From Deltaproteobacteria bacterium (lineage in GTDB: Bacteria; Desulfobacterota; Desulfuromonadia; Desulfuromonadales; Geothermobacteraceae): a DNA stretch of 7,993 bases. How positions within the stretch are numbered: position 1 is the stretch's first letter; each line of letters starts with the position of its first letter. The stretch covers positions 1 to 7,993 of the forward strand of contig RFIO01000107.1 in the NCBI GenBank assembly GCA_003695205.1, written 5' to 3'. The translations under genes and the position numbers were made by a program. Below, piece after piece: positions 1 to 6,482 of the stretch. The notes beneath the pieces were generated by a model that did no database searches, had not been told where the DNA came from, and saw only the letters and a list, made by a program, of their open reading frames with translations.

Positions 1-19
1 CAGCTACACTGTGGTCCAT
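1..19 (-). CDS. 5' end of a divergent gene (first six codons only)
   Basis: On the minus strand an ATG (complement of 17-19) opens a frame that runs off the left edge and reads M-D-H-S-V-A. Too little protein is visible for any function. The call rests on its control signals: an AAGGAG ribosome binding site (complement of 31-36) 11 nt before the ATG, and about 36 nt further upstream a near-consensus sigma-70 promoter (TTGTCA, 17 nt, TATAGT). It is divergent from the metallophosphoesterase gene. The frame could be chance, but a good promoter, a ribosome binding site and a start in the right order make a real gene more likely. Confidence 0.55.
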
Positions 20-60
20 GGAACGCAATTCTCCTTGAAAAAGAATGACAAATCCGGTCA

Positions 61-89
61 ACTATAACGGACTTGCCAGCGGCTGACAA
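61..89 (-). promoter_or_regulatory. Sigma-70-like promoter of the leftward divergent gene
   Basis: Read on the minus strand, TTGTCA (complement of 84-89) and TATAGT (complement of 61-66) are separated by exactly 17 nt. Each hexamer matches the consensus at five of six positions. Transcription would start near position 54, leaving a leader of about 35 nt that contains AAGGAG before the ATG at 19. It is one of the two best promoters in the window. Confidence 0.65.
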
Positions 90-91
90 GT
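71..91. promoter_or_regulatory. Operator-like interrupted palindrome over the leftward promoter
   Basis: The core reads CTTGcCAGCgGCTGaCAAG (72-90), a dyad with one central base and one mismatched pair. It extends by one more A-T pair to 71 and 91. It covers the -35 hexamer and most of the spacer of the minus-strand promoter, where a repressor would block polymerase. Which regulator binds is unknown. It also abuts the upstream GTG (90) of the metallophosphoesterase frame, so it might affect both genes. Confidence 0.45.
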
Positions 92-110
92 GGATGAGGG
101 AACAGGCTGC

Positions 111-958
111 ATGCCGGAGATGGAAAAAGAAAACAGGCCCGGAGCACCGAAATCACGGCTGCGCAGGCGATTACTCAAAGGCGGCCTTGCCGGCATCGGC
201 GGGCTGGTGCTCGCCGACGCCCTTGTGCTCGAACCCGGTTCGGTCGTTGTCGAAACCCTGGCCATGGAAACCGACCGCCTGCCGCCAGGCTTCAGACTGC
301 GCCTGGTGCAGCTGAGCGACCTGCACATCGGCAGCCTTGAATCCTTTCACCAGCACATCATCGACCGGGTGCGCATGCTGGCACCCGATGTCATCCTGTT
401 TACCGGCGACTACCTGGAGGAGCGGCGCAATATCGGCGAGGTGCTGGACTTTCTCGGCGAACTCAAGGGGCTGGCACCATCCTTTGCCGTCCAGGGGAAC
501 TGGGAATACTGGTCTCGGCTCGAGGGGGAAAACCTGCGGCAAAAGTTTGCGTCTCGCGGCGTACGGCTGCTGATCAACGAAACGGCCGATGTCGGAACCG
601 GCCTGCGTCTGCTCGGCCTCGACTACCCTTCGGCCGCCGATTCCCTGACACGCCTCGCAGGCCGGGCCGACCGGTCGCGTTTCAATCTGCTGCTGTCGCA
701 CGTACCGGCCTTCGAACACCGGCTGCTCCCGCCGGAGATCGATCTCGTCCTGTCCGGCCATACTCACGGAGGCCAGGTGCGCGTGCCACTTTTGCCCCCC
801 CTCTACCTGCCGCGCTACAGCGGTCGCTTCGTTTCCGGCCTCTACCGGGTCGGTCTGAACGACACCCCGCTTTATGTCACCCGCGGACTCGGTTGCAGCA
901 TCCTGCCGATGCGCCTGAACTGCCGTCCGGAACTGACACTTATCGAAATGACCGGTCG

Positions 959-974
<16 letters not shown>
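111..974 (+). CDS. Tat-exported metallophosphoesterase, YkuE/YaeI-like
   Basis: A 287-residue calcineurin-like metallophosphoesterase. Metal-binding motifs appear in family order: SDLHIG (D70, H72), GDYLE (D100), GNWEYW (N130), LLSHVP (H197) and SGHTHGGQ (H217, H219). The conserved C-terminal stretch with RGLG (258-261) and RLNCRPEL is typical of the YkuE/YaeI branch, which hydrolyses phosphodiesters or phosphomonoesters near the envelope. The N-terminus has RRRLLKGG followed by a glycine- and leucine-rich stretch (about 19-39), resembling a twin-arginine signal, so export or membrane anchoring is likely. The true substrate is unknown. The GNH(D/E) histidine, normally catalytic, is tryptophan here (W131). 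I chose ATG at 111, with GAGGG about 10 nt upstream. The frame is also open from a GTG at 90, which lacks a ribosome binding site. The last 16 nt overlap convergent aroF. Confidence 0.85.
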
Positions 975-1963
<989 letters not shown>

Positions 1964-1986
1964 GGGGATCTCCTTGAGTGAAAATC

Positions 1987-2032
1987 GGCCCGACGGGCCT
2001 TCCCCAGCCTAGCGCCAGCGCCCGTCGCTGGC
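1987..2032 (-). promoter_or_regulatory. Candidate attenuator: competing hairpins between leader peptide and aroF
   Basis: Read on the minus strand there are three incompatible pairings. First, GCCAGCGACGGGCGCTGGC (2014-2032) is a perfect 7-bp stem with a 5-nt loop inside the leader ORF. Second, CGACGGGC (2020-2027) is exactly complementary to GCCCGTCG (1991-1998), an 8-bp alternative helix. Third, GGCCCGTCGGGCC (1987-1999) is a GC-only hairpin followed after two bases by four U residues, a weak terminator. TGGGGA (2001-2006) can also pair with TCCCCA (1963-1968), covering the gap between ribosome binding site and start codon of aroF. This is the layout of ribosome-mediated attenuation, but no folding energies were computed. 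Confidence 0.5.
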
Positions 2033-2047
2033 AACTTCTTTAAACAT
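2009..2047 (-). CDS. Putative 12-residue leader peptide upstream of aroF
   Basis: A short minus-strand ORF reading MFKEVASDGRWR then TAG. It has the strongest ribosome binding site in the window, AGGAGGT (complement of 2052-2058), 4 nt before the ATG. It ends 45 nt before the aroF start and overlaps the first leader hairpin, so a translating ribosome would change the RNA fold. It contains one Phe codon (codon 2) and one Trp codon (codon 11), both products of the pathway that aroF opens, but no run of aromatic codons as in classical trp or phe leaders. It could be a regulatory leader, an uncharacterised arrest peptide or a simple translational enhancer. No good promoter is visible just upstream. 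Confidence 0.5.
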   Translation of the reverse strand: MFKEVASDGRWR

Positions 2048-2059
2048 CGGCACCTCCTC

Positions 2060-2088
2060 TTGCTCCCCCCGGGGTGGCAGGCTAAGAT
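2060..2088 (+). promoter_or_regulatory. Candidate promoter of the cytochrome gene
   Basis: TTGCTC (2060-2065) and TAAGAT (2083-2088) are 17 nt apart, matching consensus at three and four positions. The -10 is preceded by GC, as in several other upstream regions here. Transcription would start about 25 nt before the ATG at 2120. Confidence 0.35.
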
Positions 2089-2119
2089 GACCGAAACTCA
2101 AGCTTCGCGAGAATGACGC

Positions 2120-2479
2120 ATGATTCGAATTCTGGCCCTGACCGGTCTGCTTACCCTCCTGCTGGCATCCTCTCCCGCCGTGGCAGCGGCGGATACAGCG
2201 AATGCGCGCGGCCTGCTCAACGCCCTGGGCTGCAAGGGGTGCCACCTGCTCCAGGGGCAGGGCGGACACCTGGCGCCTGAACTCGACCGCGTCGGCAGCC
2301 ACATGACGCGCGAGCGGCTGAGCCTGATGTTCCGGAAACCCGATCAGCCCGCGCATGACCTGACCTTTCTCGCCGAACCGGATCGCGCGAGCCTGGTCGA
2401 CTTTCTCGCTGGATTGACACAACCCGCCCCGGCCTTTTCCCAGCCGTCTCCCGGTACAGCCAACGAGAGCAATCCCTGA
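2120..2479 (+). CDS. Small exported monohaem c-type cytochrome
   Basis: A 119-residue protein with a Sec signal peptide (MIRILALTGLLTLLLASS, cleavage probably near residues 22-24 at AVAAA) and one haem-attachment motif, CKGCH (38-42). After it come GQGGHLAPELDRVG (46-59) and a C-terminal helix ending LVDFLAGL (92-99), the standard layout of class I cytochrome c. The mature protein is about 95 residues and periplasmic, ending in a Pro/Ser-rich tail. It probably shuttles electrons in respiration. The position where these proteins usually carry the distal methionine (MP before the last helix) reads PAHDLTF, so H79 may be the sixth ligand; M62 and M70 are alternatives. The Shine-Dalgarno sequence is weak (GCGAGA). 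It is divergent from aroF with no evident functional link. Confidence 0.82.
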   Translation: MIRILALTGLLTLLLASSPAVAAADTANARGLLNALGCKGCHLLQGQGGHLAPELDRVGSHMTRERLSLMFRKPDQPAHDLTFLAEPDRASLVDFLAGLTQPAPAFSQPSPGTANESNP

Positions 2480-2490
2480 ACCAGCCGACG

Positions 2491-2519
2491 TTGCCCCTCG
2501 TCCGTCGCTGTGCTAAGGT
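2491..2519 (+). promoter_or_regulatory. Candidate promoter of trmB-truD
   Basis: TTGCCC (2491-2496) and TAAGGT (2514-2519) are 17 nt apart, and the -10 has an extended TG one base upstream (TGcTAAGGT). It resembles the candidate before the cytochrome gene (TTGCTC, 17 nt, TAAGAT). It lies in the 73-nt gap between the cytochrome stop and the trmB start. Confidence 0.35.
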
Positions 2520-2552
2520 TCCGCCGACTTTTCTCCCAGAGGTTGCGGCCCC

Positions 2553-3281
2553 ATGACCCAACGCATGATCTTCATAGAGTCGCCCATCTTCGCCCGCGAA
2601 CCCGAGTTGAAAAGCGGGGGCCTTTCAGGACTCTTCCCCCGCCCGGCCCCTCTCGCCCTGGAAATCGGCTGCGGCATCGGCGACTTCATCGTCCAGGAGG
2701 CCGCCCGCCGGCCGGAATGGAACTTTGTTGCCATCGACATCTTCAACAAGGGATGCCTCAAGACCTGCAGCCGGGTCGAAAAAGCGGGCCTGACCAACGT
2801 CAGGGTCTTGCGTGCCGAGGCGCGCTGGTTGCTGAACCATTTTGTGCCGCGTGAAGGGCTGCAGGCGGTCTATATCAACTGTCCCGATCCGTGGCCGAAA
2901 AAGCGCCATCGCGGCCGGCGCCTGGTCAGCCGAACCTTCCTGGAACTGCTGCGCTGCTACCTCGCGCCCGGCGCTCACTTCTGGTTCGCGACCGATTTTC
3001 GCGACTACGCCGAGATGGTCGCTGAAATTCTGCCGGATGTTGAGGGCTATCTGCCCCAGTCTTCCTCCCCTTTTACCACCGACCTGGGCGACTACCCGGT
3101 CAGCAAATACATGCGCCGTTTTCTCGATGCCGGACAACCGATTTACCTGTTCCATTACCGGCGCGCCAAGCAACTTTCTCCCGACATGCTGGAGCCGCCC
3201 GGGCTGGAACCCGGATTCCGCCTGCGCTGGCTGGCACGGGAAAACCGGCGCAACCGTCCCCGTCGGCAGCAGGGAGAATGA
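2553..3281 (+). CDS. trmB: tRNA (guanine-N7-)-methyltransferase
   Basis: This S-adenosylmethionine enzyme makes m7G at position 46 of the tRNA variable loop. The 242 residues show the Rossmann motif LALEIGCGIGDF (34-45), the acidic end of strand 2 (AIDIF, 60-64), RAEA (87-90) and the family signature NCPDPWPKKRHRGRRL (109-124), where D112 corresponds to the catalytic Asp. ATDFRDYAEMV (146-156) and the C-terminal GQPIYLFHYRR (194-204) also fit. The usual T-x-Y/F-E near the C-terminus is SKYM (184-187) here, and a basic tail of about 35 residues (RLRWLARENRRNRPRR) follows the methyltransferase core. The ATG at 2553 has AGAGG about 11 nt upstream; an in-frame ATG at 2565 is an alternative. truD follows 1 nt after the stop, so the two are almost certainly co-transcribed. 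Confidence 0.93.
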   Translation: MTQRMIFIESPIFAREPELKSGGLSGLFPRPAPLALEIGCGIGDFIVQEAARRPEWNFVAIDIFNKGCLKTCSRVEKAGLTNVRVLRAEARWLLNHFVPREGLQAVYINCPDPWPKKRHRGRRLVSRTFLELLRCYLAPGAHFWFATDFRDYAEMVAEILPDVEGYLPQSSSPFTTDLGDYPVSKYMRRFLDAGQPIYLFHYRRAKQLSPDMLEPPGLEPGFRLRWLARENRRNRPRRQQGE

Positions 3282-3282
3282 C

Positions 3283-4512
3283 ATGTCGGCACCCGCTCCC
3301 GCCCCCGGCTACCTGACCGAGGCTCTGCCCGGCATTGGCGGCCGGGTGCGCGAAACCCCCGAAGATTTCAGGGTCGAAGAAATTCCCCTCTACCCTCCCT
3401 CCGGCCGGGGCGACCATCTGTACCTGCGCCTGGAAAAGACCGGCCTCGGCACCCTGGAGGTTGTGCGGATTCTGGCGGATGCCTTCGGGATTCCCACCCG
3501 CGACATCGGCTACGCCGGACTCAAGGACACCCGCGCGATCACCGTCCAGACCTTTTCCCTCGCCAATGCCGACCCGGATGTGGCCGACCGCCTGAAACAC
3601 CCCGGGATTCGCCTGCTCGAGGCCTCCCGGCACGGCAACAAACTGCGCCCTGGACATCTGGCCGGCAACCGTTTCGAAATCATCATCCGCGACGTTGACG
3701 CCGATGCAGGAGCCAGGGCCGGGGATATCCTCGCCGTGCTGCAGGACCTCGGCGTTCCGAACTTTTTCGGCCCCCAGCGCTACGGTGTCCTCAACAACAA
3801 CGACCTGGTCGGCCTGGCTCTGCTCAAGGGACAATGGCATCAGGCCGTGACCAGCATCATCGGAGATGCCGAACGCATTCGCCATCCGGACTGGCGGGCG
3901 GCGGCCGAGGCTTTTGCCCGTGGCGACCTGGCCGGATGCCTGCGACATCTGCCACCACGCATGCGTGATGAAAGGTCGCTGGTCGAAGCCCTGCTTCAGG
4001 ACAGGGGGGAGCGTGAAGCACTGTTTCGCATACCGAAACAACGCCTGCGTCTCTATCTTTCGGCCTTCCAGTCCCGCCTTTTTGACCGGATTCTGGCCAT
4101 GCGCCTGGCAACGATTGAACGGGTCTGGGCAGGGGACATCGCCTGCCGGCATGACAACGGCGCCTGTTTCCGGGTCATAGACCCTGTAGCAGAGCAGCAA
4201 CGCGCCGACCGGTTTGAAATCAGCGCCACCGGCCCTCTTTTTGGTCGCAAGATGTTGACACCCACCGGCCAGACAGCCCTGCTGGAAGACAGTCTTCTGG
4301 ACAAATTCGGGCTGTCAAATGACGATTTTCGGCCCGGCGGGGGACTCAGTCTCGAGGGGGACCGTCGGCCATTGCGGGTTCCGCTCGACAAGGTCGATAT
4401 CGAGGTCAACGGCAACCGATTGCGGCTTTGCTTTGCTCTTCCACGCGGCAGCTATGCCACCAGCCTGCTTCGGGAAGTCATGAAATCCCCTCTTGACGGG
4501 GTGACATGCTGA
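3283..4512 (+). CDS. truD: tRNA pseudouridine(13) synthase
   Basis: Isomerises uridine 13 of tRNA-Glu and related tRNAs to pseudouridine. Diagnostic TruD motifs are present: ETPEDFRVEEIPLY (24-37), GDHLYLRLEKTGLGT (43-57), GYAGLKDTRAITVQTFS (76-92) with catalytic D82, GNRFEIIIR (128-136), PNFFGPQRYG (159-168), and the C-terminal LPRGSYATSLLREVMK (386-401). The middle (about 170-330) is the TRUD insertion domain; at 409 residues the protein is longer than the E. coli enzyme (about 350). The same frame is open upstream to 2842, but AGGGAG lies 6 nt before the ATG at 3283 and the TruD homology begins there. The start is 1 nt after the trmB stop, suggesting translational coupling and one tRNA-modification transcription unit. 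Confidence 0.94.
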   Translation: MSAPAPAPGYLTEALPGIGGRVRETPEDFRVEEIPLYPPSGRGDHLYLRLEKTGLGTLEVVRILADAFGIPTRDIGYAGLKDTRAITVQTFSLANADPDVADRLKHPGIRLLEASRHGNKLRPGHLAGNRFEIIIRDVDADAGARAGDILAVLQDLGVPNFFGPQRYGVLNNNDLVGLALLKGQWHQAVTSIIGDAERIRHPDWRAAAEAFARGDLAGCLRHLPPRMRDERSLVEALLQDRGEREALFRIPKQRLRLYLSAFQSRLFDRILAMRLATIERVWAGDIACRHDNGACFRVIDPVAEQQRADRFEISATGPLFGRKMLTPTGQTALLEDSLLDKFGLSNDDFRPGGGLSLEGDRRPLRVPLDKVDIEVNGNRLRLCFALPRGSYATSLLREVMKSPLDGVTC

Positions 4513-4522
4513 CCCGGCACCA

Positions 4523-4554
4523 TATTTGCTTGGCCAAATGAAGCCAGACAAATA
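4523..4554 (+). other. Hairpin just after truD
   Basis: TATTTGCTTGGC (4523-4534) pairs with GCCAGACAAATA (4543-4554) over 12 positions with one C-A mismatch and one G-U wobble, leaving an 8-nt loop. It starts 11 nt after the truD stop. No U-run follows, so it is not a standard intrinsic terminator. It could stabilise the 3' end of the trmB-truD message or work with Rho. Confidence 0.45.
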
Positions 4555-4589
4555 ACCACCAGGAATGTGGAAAACTTACCCGGTTTAGG

Positions 4590-4618
4590 TTGACAGAAAT
4601 AAAACAGCATTCTACCAT
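4590..4618 (+). promoter_or_regulatory. Upstream promoter candidate before the IclR gene (P1)
   Basis: A perfect TTGACA (4590-4595) lies 17 nt before TACCAT (4613-4618, four of six). A transcript would start near 4625, giving the regulator gene a leader of about 147 nt or, if ended early, a short RNA. A second promoter lies 108 nt downstream. Confidence 0.4.
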
Positions 4619-4697
4619 CTTGCCATAACTGTCGAATCCAGCTCGTCCGGGACAGGACAAACAAAAACGCCCGCCCGGGGCACAGGCAATTTGGCCC

Positions 4698-4725
4698 TTG
4701 ACAGGACTGCGTTTTTTTTTATGAT
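4698..4725 (+). promoter_or_regulatory. Main promoter candidate of the IclR gene (P2), T9 spacer
   Basis: A perfect TTGACA (4698-4703) and TATGAT (4720-4725, five of six) are separated by 16 nt. Nine consecutive T residues (4712-4720) occupy the end of the spacer and the first base of the -10. The start point would be near 4732, about 40 nt before the ATG. GGAC and GTCC half-sites (4726-4729 and 4736-4739) surround the expected start point and could form an operator. Confidence 0.6.
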
Positions 4726-4771
4726 GGACGGTCTTGTCCGCCGACTCTTCAGAGAGGGGATTTAAGGAACC

Positions 4772-5551
4772 ATGGCCAAAAAAGACAAATCGGAATATAT
4801 CATCCAGGCCGTCTCGCACGCCCTCGACCTGCTCGAGCAGTTTCACGACGATGTCGACGAACTGGGGGTCACCGAGCTGTCCAAACGACTGAAGCTGCAC
4901 AAGAACAACGTCTTCCGCCTGCTCGCCACCCTAGAGTCGCGTGGTTACATCGAACAGAACAAGGCGACAGAGAACTACCGGCTCGGGCTGAAGTCCCTGG
5001 AACTCGGCCAGACCTTCATCAAGCAGATGGGGCTGCTGCGCCAGGCCAAGCCGATTCTCGAAGGGCTGACGCAGGACACGGGCGAGACATCCTACGTTGC
5101 CATCTTCAAGGAAGGGCACATCGTCTACCTGGACGTCGTCGAAACCGACCAGACCGTTCGGGTCGTCTCCCGCGTCGGCTCCAGGCTGCCGGCTTACTGC
5201 ACCGCATCCGGCAAGGTTCATCTTGCCGCCATGTCGGAGGAAGAACTCGAAGAGGCTCTGCCGGCCGAACTTGAGGCCCACACGCCGACCACCTTTGCCG
5301 ACCGTGCCAAACTGATAGCCGAACTGAAGAAGGTGGCCGAACAGGGCTACGCCATCGACAACGAGGAGCTCGATCCGGGCGTTCGCTGCATTGCCGCGCC
5401 GATCCGTGACTACACCCGCCGTATTATCGGGGCTATCAGCATCTCCGGCCCGTCCATGCGCCTGCCGCTGGAACTGATCGAGAAAGAGGTGGCCCCCCGG
5501 GTTGCCAGTGCCGCCCGGGAGCTGTCCACCCGGCTCGGCTACCATTCCTGA
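4772..5551 (+). CDS. IclR-family transcriptional regulator
   Basis: A 259-residue DNA-binding regulator. The N-terminal winged helix-turn-helix spans about 8-75, with VTELSKRLKLHKNNVFRLLATLESRGYIEQ (33-62) as the HTH and wing. The effector domain (about 80-255) has GETSYVAIFKEGHIVYLDVVE, SRVGSRLPAYCTASGKVHLA (133-152), IDNEELDPGVRCIAAPIRD (195-213) and AISISGPSMRLP (221-232), all canonical. Length is normal. IclR proteins usually sense small organic acids or aromatics and often control catabolic genes and themselves; the ligand here cannot be read from the sequence. AAGGA lies 3 nt before the ATG. The gene has its own promoter(s) upstream and a strong terminator downstream, so it is a single-gene unit and its targets may lie elsewhere. 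The acyl-CoA ligase about 1.6 kb downstream is a possible target, with no direct evidence. Confidence 0.93.
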   Translation: MAKKDKSEYIIQAVSHALDLLEQFHDDVDELGVTELSKRLKLHKNNVFRLLATLESRGYIEQNKATENYRLGLKSLELGQTFIKQMGLLRQAKPILEGLTQDTGETSYVAIFKEGHIVYLDVVETDQTVRVVSRVGSRLPAYCTASGKVHLAAMSEEELEEALPAELEAHTPTTFADRAKLIAELKKVAEQGYAIDNEELDPGVRCIAAPIRDYTRRIIGAISISGPSMRLPLELIEKEVAPRVASAARELSTRLGYHS

Positions 5552-5563
5552 ACGCTGTTCAGG
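5547..5563 (+). repeat. Perfect inverted repeat across the IclR stop codon
   Basis: CCTGAAC (5547-5553), the 3-nt loop GCT, then GTTCAGG (5557-5563) form a perfect 7-bp stem that includes the TGA stop. It precedes the terminator hairpin by 9 nt. It could be part of a tandem 3'-end structure or a protein-binding site. Confidence 0.4.
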
Positions 5564-5572
5564 TTGAATTCG

Positions 5573-5609
5573 AAAACGCCCCGGCCTACTGCGGCCGGGG
5601 CGTTTTTTT
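5573..5609 (+). terminator. Intrinsic terminator after the IclR gene
   Basis: AAAACGCCCCGGCC (5573-5586) and GGCCGGGGCGTTTT (5593-5606) form a perfect 14-bp stem around the loop TACTGC, and the T-run continues to seven T residues (5603-5609). The complement also has an A-run leading into the stem, but no gene ends from the right on that strand, so the terminator serves the regulator gene. Confidence 0.95.
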
Positions 5610-5685
5610 GTCCATGGGACAGGCACACAATGCCGCTGGCACAATCGGCAGCGAACAGCTAGACTGTCGCCGAGGAGACTGACAG

Positions 5686-6477
5686 GTGGATGAACTGGCA
5701 AACTATCTGGACCGGGAACACGCGCGAGCCAAAGCGGAAGGGGTCAACCGCCAGGAAAACATGCCCTTCTGGCTGCCGGCGCCCCGGGAGGCGACCTGCG
5801 CCCTGCTGGTGCATGGATTCACCGCCAGCCCCTGGGAAATGCACCACCTCGGCCGTCACCTCAACGACCTGGGATTCGCCTGCCTGGGGGTCCGTCTGCC
5901 CGGCCACGGATCCAGTCCGGAACAGTTGCGTGCTACCGGCCGGGATGACTGGCTGGCCGCGGTTCGCCAGGCCGCGGAGGCTGTGCGCGCCCGGGGCCAC
6001 CGTCTGGTCGGGATCGGGTCGAGTACAGGTTCACTGCTGCTATTGCGGGCCTGCCTGGAAGGGGACGATTTCGAGCGGCTGGTCCTCTGCTCCCCGTTCC
6101 TCCGGGTGCGCCACCGCCTGGCCCCCTTTGCCAACCTTTTGCGCTACCTGCGTCCCTATCATCATCACCCGAAAGACCCCGAGATCGCCCCGTTTTTCTA
6201 CGATCGCAGGCCCCTGGCCGGGGTGGCTGAAATCCATCGCCTGATCGGGGAAATCCGCCCGCGTCTGGGGGAACTGACCCTTCCCTGCCTGGTTCTGGCC
6301 TCACGCGGCGATGAAACCGTCGACCCGGCCAGCGCCGAAAAACTGTTCCGGCTGCTCGGCAGTTCCGAAAAACAGATCCACCTTTACGGCGATGATGTCC
6401 CGCACGTGCTTGTCATGGTCGGCAATCCGAAACTGGCTGACGTCCTGGCCCGCACCGCGGCCTTCCTGGCCAGGTGA
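5686..6477 (+). CDS. Alpha/beta hydrolase, carboxylesterase/lipase type
   Basis: A 263-residue cytoplasmic serine hydrolase with no signal peptide. Visible landmarks are the oxyanion-hole strand LLVHGFTASPWEM (40-52), GVRLPGHGSSP (68-78), the nucleophile elbow GIGSSTGS (109-116, GxSxG with S113), the acid region ASRGDETVDP (205-214; D209 or D213) and the histidine loop DVPHVLV (H240). The order and spacing fit the Est30-like carboxylesterase and monoacylglycerol-lipase group. Substrate is unknown; short or medium acyl esters are plausible. The start is GTG at 5686 with GAGGAG 8 nt upstream; an ATG four bases later is in another frame. TAGACT (5660-5665) is a possible -10 but has no good -35. 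The gene ends 5 nt before the end of convergent coaE, with no terminator between them. Confidence 0.87.
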   Translation: MDELANYLDREHARAKAEGVNRQENMPFWLPAPREATCALLVHGFTASPWEMHHLGRHLNDLGFACLGVRLPGHGSSPEQLRATGRDDWLAAVRQAAEAVRARGHRLVGIGSSTGSLLLLRACLEGDDFERLVLCSPFLRVRHRLAPFANLLRYLRPYHHHPKDPEIAPFFYDRRPLAGVAEIHRLIGEIRPRLGELTLPCLVLASRGDETVDPASAEKLFRLLGSSEKQIHLYGDDVPHVLVMVGNPKLADVLARTAAFLAR

Positions 6478-6482
6478 AGAAC

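Noticed and set aside
2009..2422. 137-codon minus-strand frame ending in the leader peptide sequence
   Set aside because: Its upstream part is antisense to the cytochrome gene with no domain. Only the last 12 codons, which have their own ribosome binding site, are kept as a leader peptide.
2842..3282. Upstream extension of the truD frame inside trmB
   Set aside because: The extra 147 codons read another frame of trmB, and TruD homology and a good ribosome binding site both begin at 3283.
3100..4200. Minus-strand open frame (366 codons) opposite trmB and truD
   Set aside because: It lies antisense to two clear enzymes and shows no domain; it is a shadow of high GC content.
4680..4720. T9 run as an intrinsic terminator for an upstream transcript
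   Set aside because: No stable GC-rich hairpin immediately precedes the T-run; its position between -35 and -10 boxes explains it better.
5637..5652. TGGCAC suggestive of a sigma-54 promoter before the hydrolase gene
   Set aside because: The required GC of the -12 element is not at the correct spacing (GCAG appears where TTGC is expected).
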